Of a stretch of DNA of 64,000 nt, positions 37,701 to 45,525 are shown in pieces (position 1 is the first letter of the stretch; each line of letters begins with the position of its first letter). Below the pieces are notes generated by a model. The model was not told the DNA's origin. It did no database searches and saw only the letters and a list, made by a program, of their open reading frames with translations. Source of the stretch: Leptospira saintgironsiae (GTDB lineage Bacteria > Spirochaetota > Leptospiria > Leptospirales > Leptospiraceae); NCBI RefSeq assembly GCF_002811765.1, contig NZ_NPDR01000001.1, forward strand, positions 1 to 64,000. The letters are read 5' to 3'. The position numbers and the translations under genes are program-made.

Positions 37701-40613
37701 GTACGTTTTCTGAAATCACCTTGGTCCTCCGTCTCCGAAGAAAGATCCGAAATCTTAGAAGAAAAATTCAAAAGATCATTTTCTGAAAACTTACCATTGA
37801 TCCCAGAAAACTTTGATGAATCCCTCACATCTCAAATAAGAAAAAAACTGGAGTATTGGCAAACCCAAGGAAGTATCAAAAGATTATTCTCCCCTACTCC
37901 AGGACATTTTTTATATTTTCTGGAGACCGGAAAAGAAAAACAATATATACTCTTCTCCACTTTAAGTGCAAAACCTGGAACACAAACTTCTAGATTTGAT
38001 CTGGAAACTACTGCAAAAATAGGAGCATGTATTTTACAAGGCTCTCAAATATTCAAAAAATTAGATATTTTTAGATTAGAAGTTCTTGTTTCCGGGTTTA
38101 AAGTAAAATTCGATCCGGGATCTAACGAAGAAGATATATTCAATTATAATAATATAATGGAATCAGCAGGTTCTGTTCTTCGTTTCTTTTTACATGGATT
38201 GTATAGCCAATTCACAATGGATTTCCTTCCGGAAAACACTGAAAAGACAGTTACACTTTCCTTCTTCTTTAAAGATGGAAAGCTTAGAATGGATATTGCT
38301 CATCCTAATGATCCAAGATTCCCTTATTGTATAGGAACAGATCCAAAGGACCTGACAGTTTTCCAAAAAGGAAAATGGCCCTTGGAATGCTGGGTCTCTG
38401 AGGTATTTGATGCGGATTCCACTCAGGAAATCACAATTCCTAGTATAGACGGACTTCTTAGAAAAAATCCTAAAACAGGCAAAGAAGAGATCTATTCTCC
38501 AGGTGCGAAAATATTCGAAGGAAAGATTGGCGGAAAACCTGCATTATGTTTTTTTAAAGATTCCAGAGTTGCAGGTGGAGCCACAGGAGATTTAGAAGGA
38601 AGAAAATATATAGCGGCAGCGTACTATGCTTATAGAAAAGATCTTCCTTTATATATTTGGAACGATGGAGCCGGAGCTAATATCAAAGAAGGAATGGTTT
38701 CTTTGAACAGAGCTGCAGAAGGATTTTTCATGAATTCACTTTTAGGAGCGGGCACCAAGGCATCAGAATTTAGAGCAGCAATTGAATCACATTCAGATCC
38801 AATCTTAAAGGAAGTATGTTCCGAAACTGAAAAAAAATACGGATCAGAATTCAGAAAATATAACTCTGAAGATAAACCCAATCTATGTTTCACTGTCGCA
38901 GTCGGAACGGGCTCATCAACTGGTTTGGATGTGTATGGCTCTTCCCAAGCATCTTTACAAGTTCTCTTAAATGAAGACGAATCTTATAGAGTTCTTACAG
39001 GATCTTCTGTGATTGAATCAGTGACAGGTGAGAAGTTCACCAATTACGAGATTGGTGGCGCTAAAATTATGGGGCAAGCTACTGGTACTGTGGATTTTGT
39101 TGCTAATGATAAGATCCAGCTCATTTGGATCATCAGAAGAATTCAGGACTCTTTATTGGGATGTAAACTTCCTCCAAAAGAAAAAAGCCAAAGAGCCATA
39201 TCAGAAAATTGGAATGTTTTAGATGAAAACGACCTGATTCATCATTCCGAAAGTGGATTCTTTTTACCAATAAAAGAAAATTATTCAGGTTCAGGATCCT
39301 TAGTTTCCGGATTTATTCGATTGGGACAAACATCTGTGCTTTCCATGGGACCAAGAACCAACGACGGATTTCATTCTCTTCCATGCATTATCAAAGCAAA
39401 AGAATCTGTTCGGATCGCAGAGAAAACAAGCGCAAGTTTACTTTTAGTTTATGGAAGTAAATGGTTCAGAAGTTCCCATTTGGATGATTATGATTCTCTT
39501 AGACCAAGAAGAGACTTTCAAAAATCATTACAAAATTTCAAAGGGGCTTGTTTACATTTTGTTAAAAATCCTGAAGGACTTAGAGTCTCAGAACTCACTT
39601 CGAGTGCAGATGTATGGTTACTCTTAGAACCCAATGAAAAAAGTAAAACGTCCGCTCATAAAGAATTTTCGAATAAAAAAAGGTGGGCAACATTCACTTC
39701 TAAAAACGAATCAGAAGCTTACGAGATAATCAAAAAATTCTTCCATTTACTAAATCATAGAAAAGTTGAAAACTCTCCAACTAGCAAAACTGAGATCAAA
39801 CTTCCGAAAGAAATTACAGTTTCCTATGATATGAAGGAAGAGATTGTTCATAAAATTTTGGATGAGAATACTTTCTTAGAATTTGGAGAATGGGACCCAG
39901 GTTCTAGTTTGATCACAGGACTCGGAAGAATACAAGGAAGAACAATTGCGATAATCGCAGACCAACCTAAAGGAGGAGGCTCTCCTGACGCACCAGGCAC
40001 TGAAAAATTCAGAGTATTCACTGAGTTTGCAAATAAACACTCCATACCTTTATTAATGATTTCTGATGCTCCAGGTTTTGTTCCAGGAACAAAACAAGAA
40101 AGAGCAAGGATACAACAAATCGGCGGTGAATCCTTGGATGTAAACGTTCTTTCAGAGATTCCAGTAGTTTCTATCATCTTAAGACAGAATTATGGTGGAA
40201 GACAGATCCATGCATTCAGCGGATTCTTAAGACCTGGAATTGCTTACTATTCTTTAGCAGAAGCCACTCTTGCAGTGATGGGAGGCAACTCTGCATTTGA
40301 TCTATTCCAAGGAGCAAAAGTTTCAGCCCTCAGAAAAGAAGGGAACATTCAAGAAATTGAATCTATCCAAAAAGAATTTTTTGAATCCTTCACTAAAAAA
40401 TCCAGAGCAGATTTTGATGCAAAGAATACTGGAGTTTTAGATGGAACGTTCGGATCTGTTTCCGAATTAAGAGAAGTTTTAAAAACAGGTTTAGAAGAAG
40501 CAGACCTGAAACTTTCTCATTGGAGAAAAAATAAGAACAAATATTCCGAAGGTGAAGTATATCTCAGTACTTCTAACTCAGGAGAAGATTGGAAAGATCT
40601 AATCTTACCTTAG
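34713..40613 (+). CDS. Single-chain biotin-dependent acyl-CoA carboxylase (BC-BCCP-CT)
   Basis: This 1966-aa chain fuses all parts of an acetyl/acyl-CoA carboxylase. Biotin carboxylase is at about 53-500 (LIANRGEIAKR, ATP loop SGGGGKGM, EMNTRLQVEYPVTD). The biotinyl domain has AMKMET (biotin-Lys693). A central region of about 750-1240 is unrecognised. Carboxyltransferase halves lie at about 1260-1560 (SRVAGGATGD, VIESVTGEKF) and 1690-1950 (ISDAPGFVPG, RQNYGGRQIHAF). The layout recalls eukaryotic ACC and the long-chain carboxylases of some bacteria. In the biotin carboxylase the usual QVEHPVTE has Tyr for His and Asp for Glu. It begins 10 bp after acpS with AGGAGA upstream, so it probably supplies malonyl-CoA to the synthase; propionyl- or longer acyl-CoA is possible. 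Confidence 0.93.
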   Translation: MIPTRKPEPDSFTQGILSIPEIDSVIKELKVLNPRRSEKKEILPERKGILKKVLIANRGEIAKRFFLALREEGIRSVAVVTDPDREQSWYESADEIIYIGSSDKYTNSQTIIAAALLSDANAVYPGYGFLSEDFKFVESLEEASLIYKKNIIFMGPKASVMRKVGNKLDARKLALENGIPLLLGSGPITGGEEIAIQEAERIGYPIMIKLDSGGGGKGMVIVRNSKELVPAIESAVRIGLQSYGNGTFFFEKYVERPAHFEVQIFNSTAVGIRKCAVQRRNQKVVEESGETFLDDRTLLQLLSSAEKIAHISGYSEGCAAGTVEFLLDCETGNFGFLEMNTRLQVEYPVTDQSLGIDLAKWQILFFDGREQEIPYDSVIRRRFSDRNHSIQCRIYAEDPFQNYSPSPGKIKDIELPTFNGVRCDFGFRKGDRVLGDYDPMIGKLITTGTTREEALLRMERALSDLYIRGITTNIEQLIKLVRHDLFRSGEYDNLILSNNEELTKAEKESEEEGAIICSLAESVFITEINLKRSFRDRDLPKLLHSQESEYSLYEFELKSETKTYKTRLFRTSISSYRILLNGKDFGTIGVSLSGELGEEFLIDFEGRTIPVRVDRRPSFHLVRFPDKQGKLRYLRFSIISKDKKNNTSNEGILRSPFQGTFVKICNNPLTNETWKEGEIIEEGDPILVISAMKMETVLTAPVGGKLGYLLEHGDRNKLVRGMTASGMVLGKGLSEGEILAKIETEQKSETKKELENHNSSGESIWEIWPSIETDTELKLPSIQKTSGSDLRILLKSWILGTFREQDAAEKIDSILSNFEFAKLSDSENRLWGNFYIELLKFHVLVRRIFSSDPGTKFSHYGEIQRALSEWDTEGYNPPKTTKKLLSNAFHYYGIKPWNPLRRTKSQKDAFIFLVKAYANLREGKELTAKLLEILSIYAPPTPSIDLALNGILYLEEREKESSLEKTVRRILNSRGNRPQKFKGGDATISRKHVFDYVRFLKSPWSSVSEERSEILEEKFKRSFSENLPLIPENFDESLTSQIRKKLEYWQTQGSIKRLFSPTPGHFLYFLETGKEKQYILFSTLSAKPGTQTSRFDLETTAKIGACILQGSQIFKKLDIFRLEVLVSGFKVKFDPGSNEEDIFNYNNIMESAGSVLRFFLHGLYSQFTMDFLPENTEKTVTLSFFFKDGKLRMDIAHPNDPRFPYCIGTDPKDLTVFQKGKWPLECWVSEVFDADSTQEITIPSIDGLLRKNPKTGKEEIYSPGAKIFEGKIGGKPALCFFKDSRVAGGATGDLEGRKYIAAAYYAYRKDLPLYIWNDGAGANIKEGMVSLNRAAEGFFMNSLLGAGTKASEFRAAIESHSDPILKEVCSETEKKYGSEFRKYNSEDKPNLCFTVAVGTGSSTGLDVYGSSQASLQVLLNEDESYRVLTGSSVIESVTGEKFTNYEIGGAKIMGQATGTVDFVANDKIQLIWIIRRIQDSLLGCKLPPKEKSQRAISENWNVLDENDLIHHSESGFFLPIKENYSGSGSLVSGFIRLGQTSVLSMGPRTNDGFHSLPCIIKAKESVRIAEKTSASLLLVYGSKWFRSSHLDDYDSLRPRRDFQKSLQNFKGACLHFVKNPEGLRVSELTSSADVWLLLEPNEKSKTSAHKEFSNKKRWATFTSKNESEAYEIIKKFFHLLNHRKVENSPTSKTEIKLPKEITVSYDMKEEIVHKILDENTFLEFGEWDPGSSLITGLGRIQGRTIAIIADQPKGGGSPDAPGTEKFRVFTEFANKHSIPLLMISDAPGFVPGTKQERARIQQIGGESLDVNVLSEIPVVSIILRQNYGGRQIHAFSGFLRPGIAYYSLAEATLAVMGGNSAFDLFQGAKVSALRKEGNIQEIESIQKEFFESFTKKSRADFDAKNTGVLDGTFGSVSELREVLKTGLEEADLKLSHWRKNKNKYSEGEVYLSTSNSGEDWKDLILP

Positions 40614-40620
40614 TTTGAAA

Positions 40621-40652
40621 GATCCGTTTGTAGGAATTCCTACAAACGGATC
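40621..40652. terminator. Perfect 32-bp palindrome between convergent operons
   Basis: A perfect 16+16 bp inverted repeat with core GTAGGAATTCCTAC lies 7 bp after the carboxylase stop and 54 bp from the 3' end of the convergent phosphatase gene. It can form a long hairpin for either transcript, but no T-run follows. The core resembles short palindromes I recall as common in Leptospira intergenic DNA, so it may be a repeat used as a bidirectional terminator. Confidence 0.55.
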
Positions 40653-40706
40653 CAACCGTAAACTTCGAAATTAATCTAAAACATATGGTGCAGGGCAAGA
40701 GAGTTC

Positions 40707-43685
40707 TTATCTTTTGCGGATCGCAATCATCGCAATATCATCAGAAAGATTAGAAAATCCTGTAGCACTTAGATCTTGCTGAGTATGAGATTCCACATCC
40801 GTAACGATCGTCTTGATCAATTCTTCCGGACGCTTTTCTCCGTTTGCATGCAAAAGTTTCGCAAGCCTTTCTCTAGTATACATTTCCGAGTTAGGACTTC
40901 TAGCTTCGTCCAAACCGTCCGTATATTCAAAGAAAATATCTCCTGAGTCCAAAGTTAATACTCTTCTCTCAATCGTAGTTTCGAAGAAAGAATTTTCATC
41001 CATACCGATAGGTAAACCTCCAGCTGGAAGTTCTTTGATCTTTCCATCGGAAGCATCGAAGAATAAAGGTTTAACGTGACCCGCGGAAATATATTCCAAT
41101 CTGGAAGTATTCGAATCGAAGATCGCCAAGAAGAACGTGATAAAAATATGATCTGGAGTATCCTGATACTGATAAGCATTCGCCTCGAGTAAGATCTTTT
41201 TCAGATCTCTTTCACCTTTTCGAAGAATTGCTTGGATCTGAGCTCTAAAAAGAGCCATCACAATCGCGGGGCCAACACCATGGTTGGAAACATCGCCGAT
41301 ACAGATCGCGATCTTTCCTCCGCCTAATTCAATAAAATCGTAATAGTCCCCGCCCACTCCTGTCATAGCCTTATAGAATGCACCAAATTCAACATAGTCA
41401 TTCAAACTAGAAGGTAGTTTTTCGGGAAGAAGTCGTTTCTGGATCTCTTCTGCTGCCAGAAGTTCTCCTTTCATTTCTTCTCTTTCCTTTAAACCGTGAA
41501 CCATGTCGTTCAATGATTCACTTAATATACCGATCTCGTCATAGCCTGCAGGAGGAAATTCAACATTCAAGTTACCATCTCCAATCGATTCAGCGTTTTT
41601 ACTAATAATTCGGATCCTACGGACCACAAACCAAGCCAAACCATAAGCCAAAAGGATCGCTATTGTCCCAATGATCCCAGTATACCGGATCATCTCTTCC
41701 CTGTTGGACTTCATTTGACGAACACCTTCGGTCCTATCTATTAGAATAATATTATATCCTAATAAGTCTTTGCGGAGAAGGTCATAAACAAGTCCTTTGC
41801 CTTCCTCTTCGCCCGGAGCCACAAGAGGGGTAGAATCTAAGGCCCACATTACTTCTTCAGCCTCACTTCTGCTTCGGACCAGAATTCCGGAATCCCAAGC
41901 GATTCCCCTCGGAGTTTTAGGAAGTTCAGTTTCAGAATTTCCAGAAAGTATCCATTCTCTCAAAAGTTTCCATTTAATCTTAACGGACTTTCTTTCGTTT
42001 TCGTCTTTATAATATCTTCTGATGCCGGCAGGTCCTGTTTTGAAAGGAATAAATGTGAAATCTTCTAACGCAGCTTCTCTCAAACCGAAAAATGCGTCTT
42101 CTGCCTTACGCTCGTAGGAATTCCCCCAATCACCCTTAGTAGATTCCAAGCGAATTAAAGAATCTTTATATTCTTCTTCCTGAGACTCTAATACTCGGAT
42201 CTTCTCTTGGATCTCTTCTGGAGAAACTTTATTCTCTCCTTCTTTAGGAGGAAATTTCAGCAACTTCTCCCATTCTAAAATTTCCTTGGAAGTACTTGCG
42301 ATCTTATCTTTTAGAGATTTATGATCATCATCCCATTTTTTTTCATTCTTCTCGAAAACGGAACCGTAAGGTTGTAGTTGCTCTAACTTAGTGTCTCGTT
42401 TTTTGAGCATCTGTCTATAAGCCAAAGCCAGATTTTTGAATTCTTTATCAGAAGAAGGTTTAGCTTTTCCGTCTTTGCGGAGCTCCGACATTCTGGCCTT
42501 CAGTCTCTGAGATATCTCAGCGATTTCCGTAGAAATTTTTCTATCTTCTTCTAGATACTTTGCCCAATCCTTAGGATTTTCCGCGATCTCTTCTGCCATA
42601 GATCTGGATCTTTCTGCAGTGCTTGGATTTCTAAAAACAGGACGATACACTACTTCGTATTGTCTTCCACCTACTTCATAACTTTCAGGTTCAGATTTAT
42701 TTTGAATAACTTCCAAAACATCCGTATCTCCAAAAAGGCCTTTACGACTTTCTGTAAAATCAGACTGAACAAGCAATTTTTTTCCGGTCTCTGAACTTTG
42801 AGAGAATAACAAACCTGTATCTAAGGTTTCCTTTCCTACTCTATCATAAGCTAAGATTCTAATTTTATCCGGGAGAAGTCCTAAAGAAGAAATTCTATCT
42901 TTAAAGGAACCTCTGAAAAAATTCTGAAGAGCCTTTGTTAAAGCAGTTTCCCCTGATGCAGCCTTCTTTTCTCCATCTGGGATCGCTTTCTCAGCAAGTT
43001 TTCTCTCCTTCTCCAATTTATCTTTATCCGACAGATACGTTTTTTTCTTTTTAGGATCTAAGTCCGCTTTTGCTAATTCTGTATCTAAAAACTTAACTTC
43101 TTCCGTGATCTCTTCTATTCTGGTCTTAGAAGTTTCTGCACTGATCCTGGCAAGTGCTGTTCTTTCCGCAATCGCTCGGATCCTTTCGTAAACAGGAGCG
43201 TCAATCGGTGCTCCATTCTCTTTTCTTAATTCGTTACGGACTTTCGATTCAAACTCTTGGATTTCTTTTTCGGAAAGGTATCTTGTAAAATAAGTATCTA
43301 CAGATTTATAAACATTCCCTCTTTTAACGTTCAGACCAATGGATTGACCGAATGCCTTTAATGCACCGAAAAGCCCACCTTCCTTCTGGACAACTGTCCT
43401 TTTGAACTTACTGAGCTGTTTTTTCTTCTCTTTTACCCTGACCTTGAATTCTTCGATCAGGATCATACTTCTGCTCAGGTTTTCTAGATCCAAAACGACA
43501 GAGTTCACATATTCCAAAGGTGCCTTTAACTCTGACTCAAGCTTCTCTTCCAAAGCCTTTGTCTGTTGGGAATAATGGATTATAGAAGTAAAACCTAATA
43601 TAGAGATGACCAATGCGGCCGTGAAAAAGGAAAGTTTTGCCCGAATACCTGGCAGAACCGCTCTAAGGATTTTGTTTTTAATCAT
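40707..43685 (-). CDS. Membrane-bound SpoIIE/RsbU-type phosphatase with large coiled-coil sensor region
   Basis: The 992-aa protein has a membrane helix at about 15-35, an extracytoplasmic region of about 600 residues dominated by charged coiled coil, a second helix at about 665-685, a HAMP linker (SIGDGNLNVEFP...YDEIGILSESLNDMV), a short helix, and a SpoIIE PP2C domain (about 765-990) with GVGGDYYDF, GDVSNHGVGPA and ISAGH. It should dephosphorylate the STAS protein encoded two genes upstream, freeing it to bind the RsbW-like kinase. The sensor region is far longer than in usual RsbU-like proteins. It is the last gene of the operon, 4 bp after the kinase gene. Confidence 0.9.
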   Translation of the reverse strand: MIKNKILRAVLPGIRAKLSFFTAALVISILGFTSIIHYSQQTKALEEKLESELKAPLEYVNSVVLDLENLSRSMILIEEFKVRVKEKKKQLSKFKRTVVQKEGGLFGALKAFGQSIGLNVKRGNVYKSVDTYFTRYLSEKEIQEFESKVRNELRKENGAPIDAPVYERIRAIAERTALARISAETSKTRIEEITEEVKFLDTELAKADLDPKKKKTYLSDKDKLEKERKLAEKAIPDGEKKAASGETALTKALQNFFRGSFKDRISSLGLLPDKIRILAYDRVGKETLDTGLLFSQSSETGKKLLVQSDFTESRKGLFGDTDVLEVIQNKSEPESYEVGGRQYEVVYRPVFRNPSTAERSRSMAEEIAENPKDWAKYLEEDRKISTEIAEISQRLKARMSELRKDGKAKPSSDKEFKNLALAYRQMLKKRDTKLEQLQPYGSVFEKNEKKWDDDHKSLKDKIASTSKEILEWEKLLKFPPKEGENKVSPEEIQEKIRVLESQEEEYKDSLIRLESTKGDWGNSYERKAEDAFFGLREAALEDFTFIPFKTGPAGIRRYYKDENERKSVKIKWKLLREWILSGNSETELPKTPRGIAWDSGILVRSRSEAEEVMWALDSTPLVAPGEEEGKGLVYDLLRKDLLGYNIILIDRTEGVRQMKSNREEMIRYTGIIGTIAILLAYGLAWFVVRRIRIISKNAESIGDGNLNVEFPPAGYDEIGILSESLNDMVHGLKEREEMKGELLAAEEIQKRLLPEKLPSSLNDYVEFGAFYKAMTGVGGDYYDFIELGGGKIAICIGDVSNHGVGPAIVMALFRAQIQAILRKGERDLKKILLEANAYQYQDTPDHIFITFFLAIFDSNTSRLEYISAGHVKPLFFDASDGKIKELPAGGLPIGMDENSFFETTIERRVLTLDSGDIFFEYTDGLDEARSPNSEMYTRERLAKLLHANGEKRPEELIKTIVTDVESHTQQDLSATGFSNLSDDIAMIAIRKR

Positions 43686-43689
43686 CTTG

Positions 43690-44109
43690 TTATCTCGTAT
43701 GGATCAAAGTGAGTTTATTGCGCGGAGGATTTTTGAGGCGTTGGTAACGTACGACCATTATCTTTTTAATGGAACGTAATCCGAAACCTCCATCAGCACC
43801 GCTATCGTATAATTCCTTCCAGGTTTCGCTTTTTTCTTTAGTAGGATCGAAAGGGACGCCTTGGTCCAGGATAGAAAACTTCCAGCTTCCCTTATTCTTT
43901 TTCATTCTTAATTCAATCTTAGATGAGTCAGGCTCCGTAAATCCATGCTCTATTACGTTAGTCATAGCTTCATCTAGGCAGAATACAATCCGGCCCTTGA
44001 CTATATCAGAACAGTCTTCTCCTAAAAATTCGCGGACCACTCCTCGAATTTTAGAAAGTTCGTCCAGATCGACGGAGTAATATAGGATTTTTTCCGGAGA
44101 GAAATCCAT
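43690..44109 (-). CDS. RsbW/SpoIIAB-like anti-sigma factor serine kinase
   Basis: A 139-aa GHKL ATPase: N-box DEAMTNVIEHG near residues 47-57, G1 box DQGVPFDP and G2 GGFGL. Such proteins bind either a sigma factor (or another target) or an unphosphorylated STAS antagonist, which they phosphorylate on Ser. No sigma factor is encoded beside it, so the target must be elsewhere or be a protein of another kind. The gene lies between the STAS gene (8 bp) and the phosphatase gene (4 bp). Confidence 0.85.
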   Translation of the reverse strand: MDFSPEKILYYSVDLDELSKIRGVVREFLGEDCSDIVKGRIVFCLDEAMTNVIEHGFTEPDSSKIELRMKKNKGSWKFSILDQGVPFDPTKEKSETWKELYDSGADGGFGLRSIKKIMVVRYQRLKNPPRNKLTLIHTR

Positions 44110-44117
44110 GAGAGGAT

Positions 44118-44459
44118 TTAAACTCCGCCTAACGCATCATTCAAAGAAGGAAATACTCTCACCTTTTTGGTGAAGTACATGAGTTCCATCGTATCCTTTA
44201 CTTCTTTTTTAAGGCTGCAGAATACGATCTCGCCAGATTTTTCCTTCAAAAATTTTTGGATGGAGTTTAGAACACCGATCCCAGCAGAAGCAATGTAAGT
44301 AAGAGCGGAACAATCACAAATAATTGTTTTGATCCCGTTCCCTACTGCAGCTTCTAATTTAATTTTCAGATCCGGAGCAGTTTTAGCATCAATCTCGCCT
44401 GCGACTGTGAGGATCAATTTGCTTCCGTCCACTTTTTCGTTAAATGTAAGGTTCGCCAT
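44118..44459 (-). CDS. STAS-domain anti-sigma factor antagonist
   Basis: The 113-aa single STAS domain has the phosphorylation segment DCSALTYIASAGIGVL, with Ser58 at the position of the phosphorylated serine in SpoIIAA/RsbV. When unphosphorylated it binds the RsbW-like partner and releases the latter's target. It directly abuts the stop codon of the upstream 307-aa gene and is 8 bp from the kinase gene. Confidence 0.9.
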   Translation of the reverse strand: MANLTFNEKVDGSKLILTVAGEIDAKTAPDLKIKLEAAVGNGIKTIICDCSALTYIASAGIGVLNSIQKFLKEKSGEIVFCSLKKEVKDTMELMYFTKKVRVFPSLNDALGGV

Positions 44460-45383
44460 TTACACACCCTTCCTTAATTCTTTCATTAAATCCTTTGCTT
44501 GGATGATTCCATATAATTTTCTTTCTAAAGAGTCTATTTCGTAGTAATACTTTGTATTCGGATCTCCTTCGAAAATGTGAGCATATTTCCGAATACCTTG
44601 GATCGCTTTTTTAGCGTTCCCTTCTAATATACCCTTTGTTATAGAAAAGTAAAGTTCGATTGCAAGAGAATCTCTCAAAGTTTCTTTAAATCCAGCTTCA
44701 CGTTTTCCTAATGCGTCCAAAAGATTCTCAACTTCTTGCTCGCTGTAAGTCTCCGAATCGCTATAATTAATTATATATCTGGAAAGTAATTTTTTGCAAC
44801 GGACCAGATTATTAACCTTTGCAGCCGAAAGGATCTGTTGATACAAAGTGTGAACTTCCGTATCCAAATATACTTTCTGCCTGGTCCCATCCAATTTAAC
44901 CGGCTCAAAGGCGGATTTTAATTCTTCTTTGGAAAAGTTCTTAATGGAATCTTCGAAAAGTTTTTCGTTATTGCTGCTTGTTACTTTCTCGAATTCTTTT
45001 AAAGGTTTTTCTAATACAGCAACGAACTCCAAAGCTTCCGGAGAAACAGCGATACTCCCTGTTTCTTGTATCCTCTCCAAAAAGAAAATACAAGAGTCAC
45101 CTAAAGCAGAAAGACTTTCTATAATTGCCTGAGAGATCAAACGTTTGCATTGATGAGGAATAGTATGCAGATATGATGGATTATTAGAATCCTCTTGGAT
45201 CTTATCTATCATCTTGCTTGCAGCAAGTGCAGAATGGGATTTTTCTTTTTCCCAACCCGCATAGATAAACGGATCGTATAGATATTTTTTAAAATGCTTT
45301 TTGCCGGACATAGCAAGAAGTCGGATAATTTTTACAAGTTCTTGTGCGAGATCCGAAGGGATCGATGTTCTTTTTTCGGCCAT
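44460..45383 (-). CDS. Unknown helical protein, first gene of the partner-switching operon
   Basis: The 307-aa protein is soluble and mostly helical, with no signal peptide and no motif I recognise. Paired helices in the second half (about 190-300, for example LYFSITKGILEGNAKKAIQGI) look TPR-like. It is followed with zero gap by the STAS gene, so translation is coupled and it probably works with the phosphatase/kinase/antagonist trio, perhaps as a scaffold or target. Function is not assigned. Confidence 0.65.
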   Translation of the reverse strand: MAEKRTSIPSDLAQELVKIIRLLAMSGKKHFKKYLYDPFIYAGWEKEKSHSALAASKMIDKIQEDSNNPSYLHTIPHQCKRLISQAIIESLSALGDSCIFFLERIQETGSIAVSPEALEFVAVLEKPLKEFEKVTSSNNEKLFEDSIKNFSKEELKSAFEPVKLDGTRQKVYLDTEVHTLYQQILSAAKVNNLVRCKKLLSRYIINYSDSETYSEQEVENLLDALGKREAGFKETLRDSLAIELYFSITKGILEGNAKKAIQGIRKYAHIFEGDPNTKYYYEIDSLERKLYGIIQAKDLMKELRKGV

Positions 45384-45525
45384 ATTCCCAGGTCAGAATC
45401 ATTTTATAAGGTCATAAAAAAGCATAGCAAATTCCGAAATTCGAATAGATTCCCGTAAAAAGTAATAGGACATAAAACAGATTTCAGAATTGTAATATTA
45501 GGTTTTGGGGCGACTCCTCACTTTC

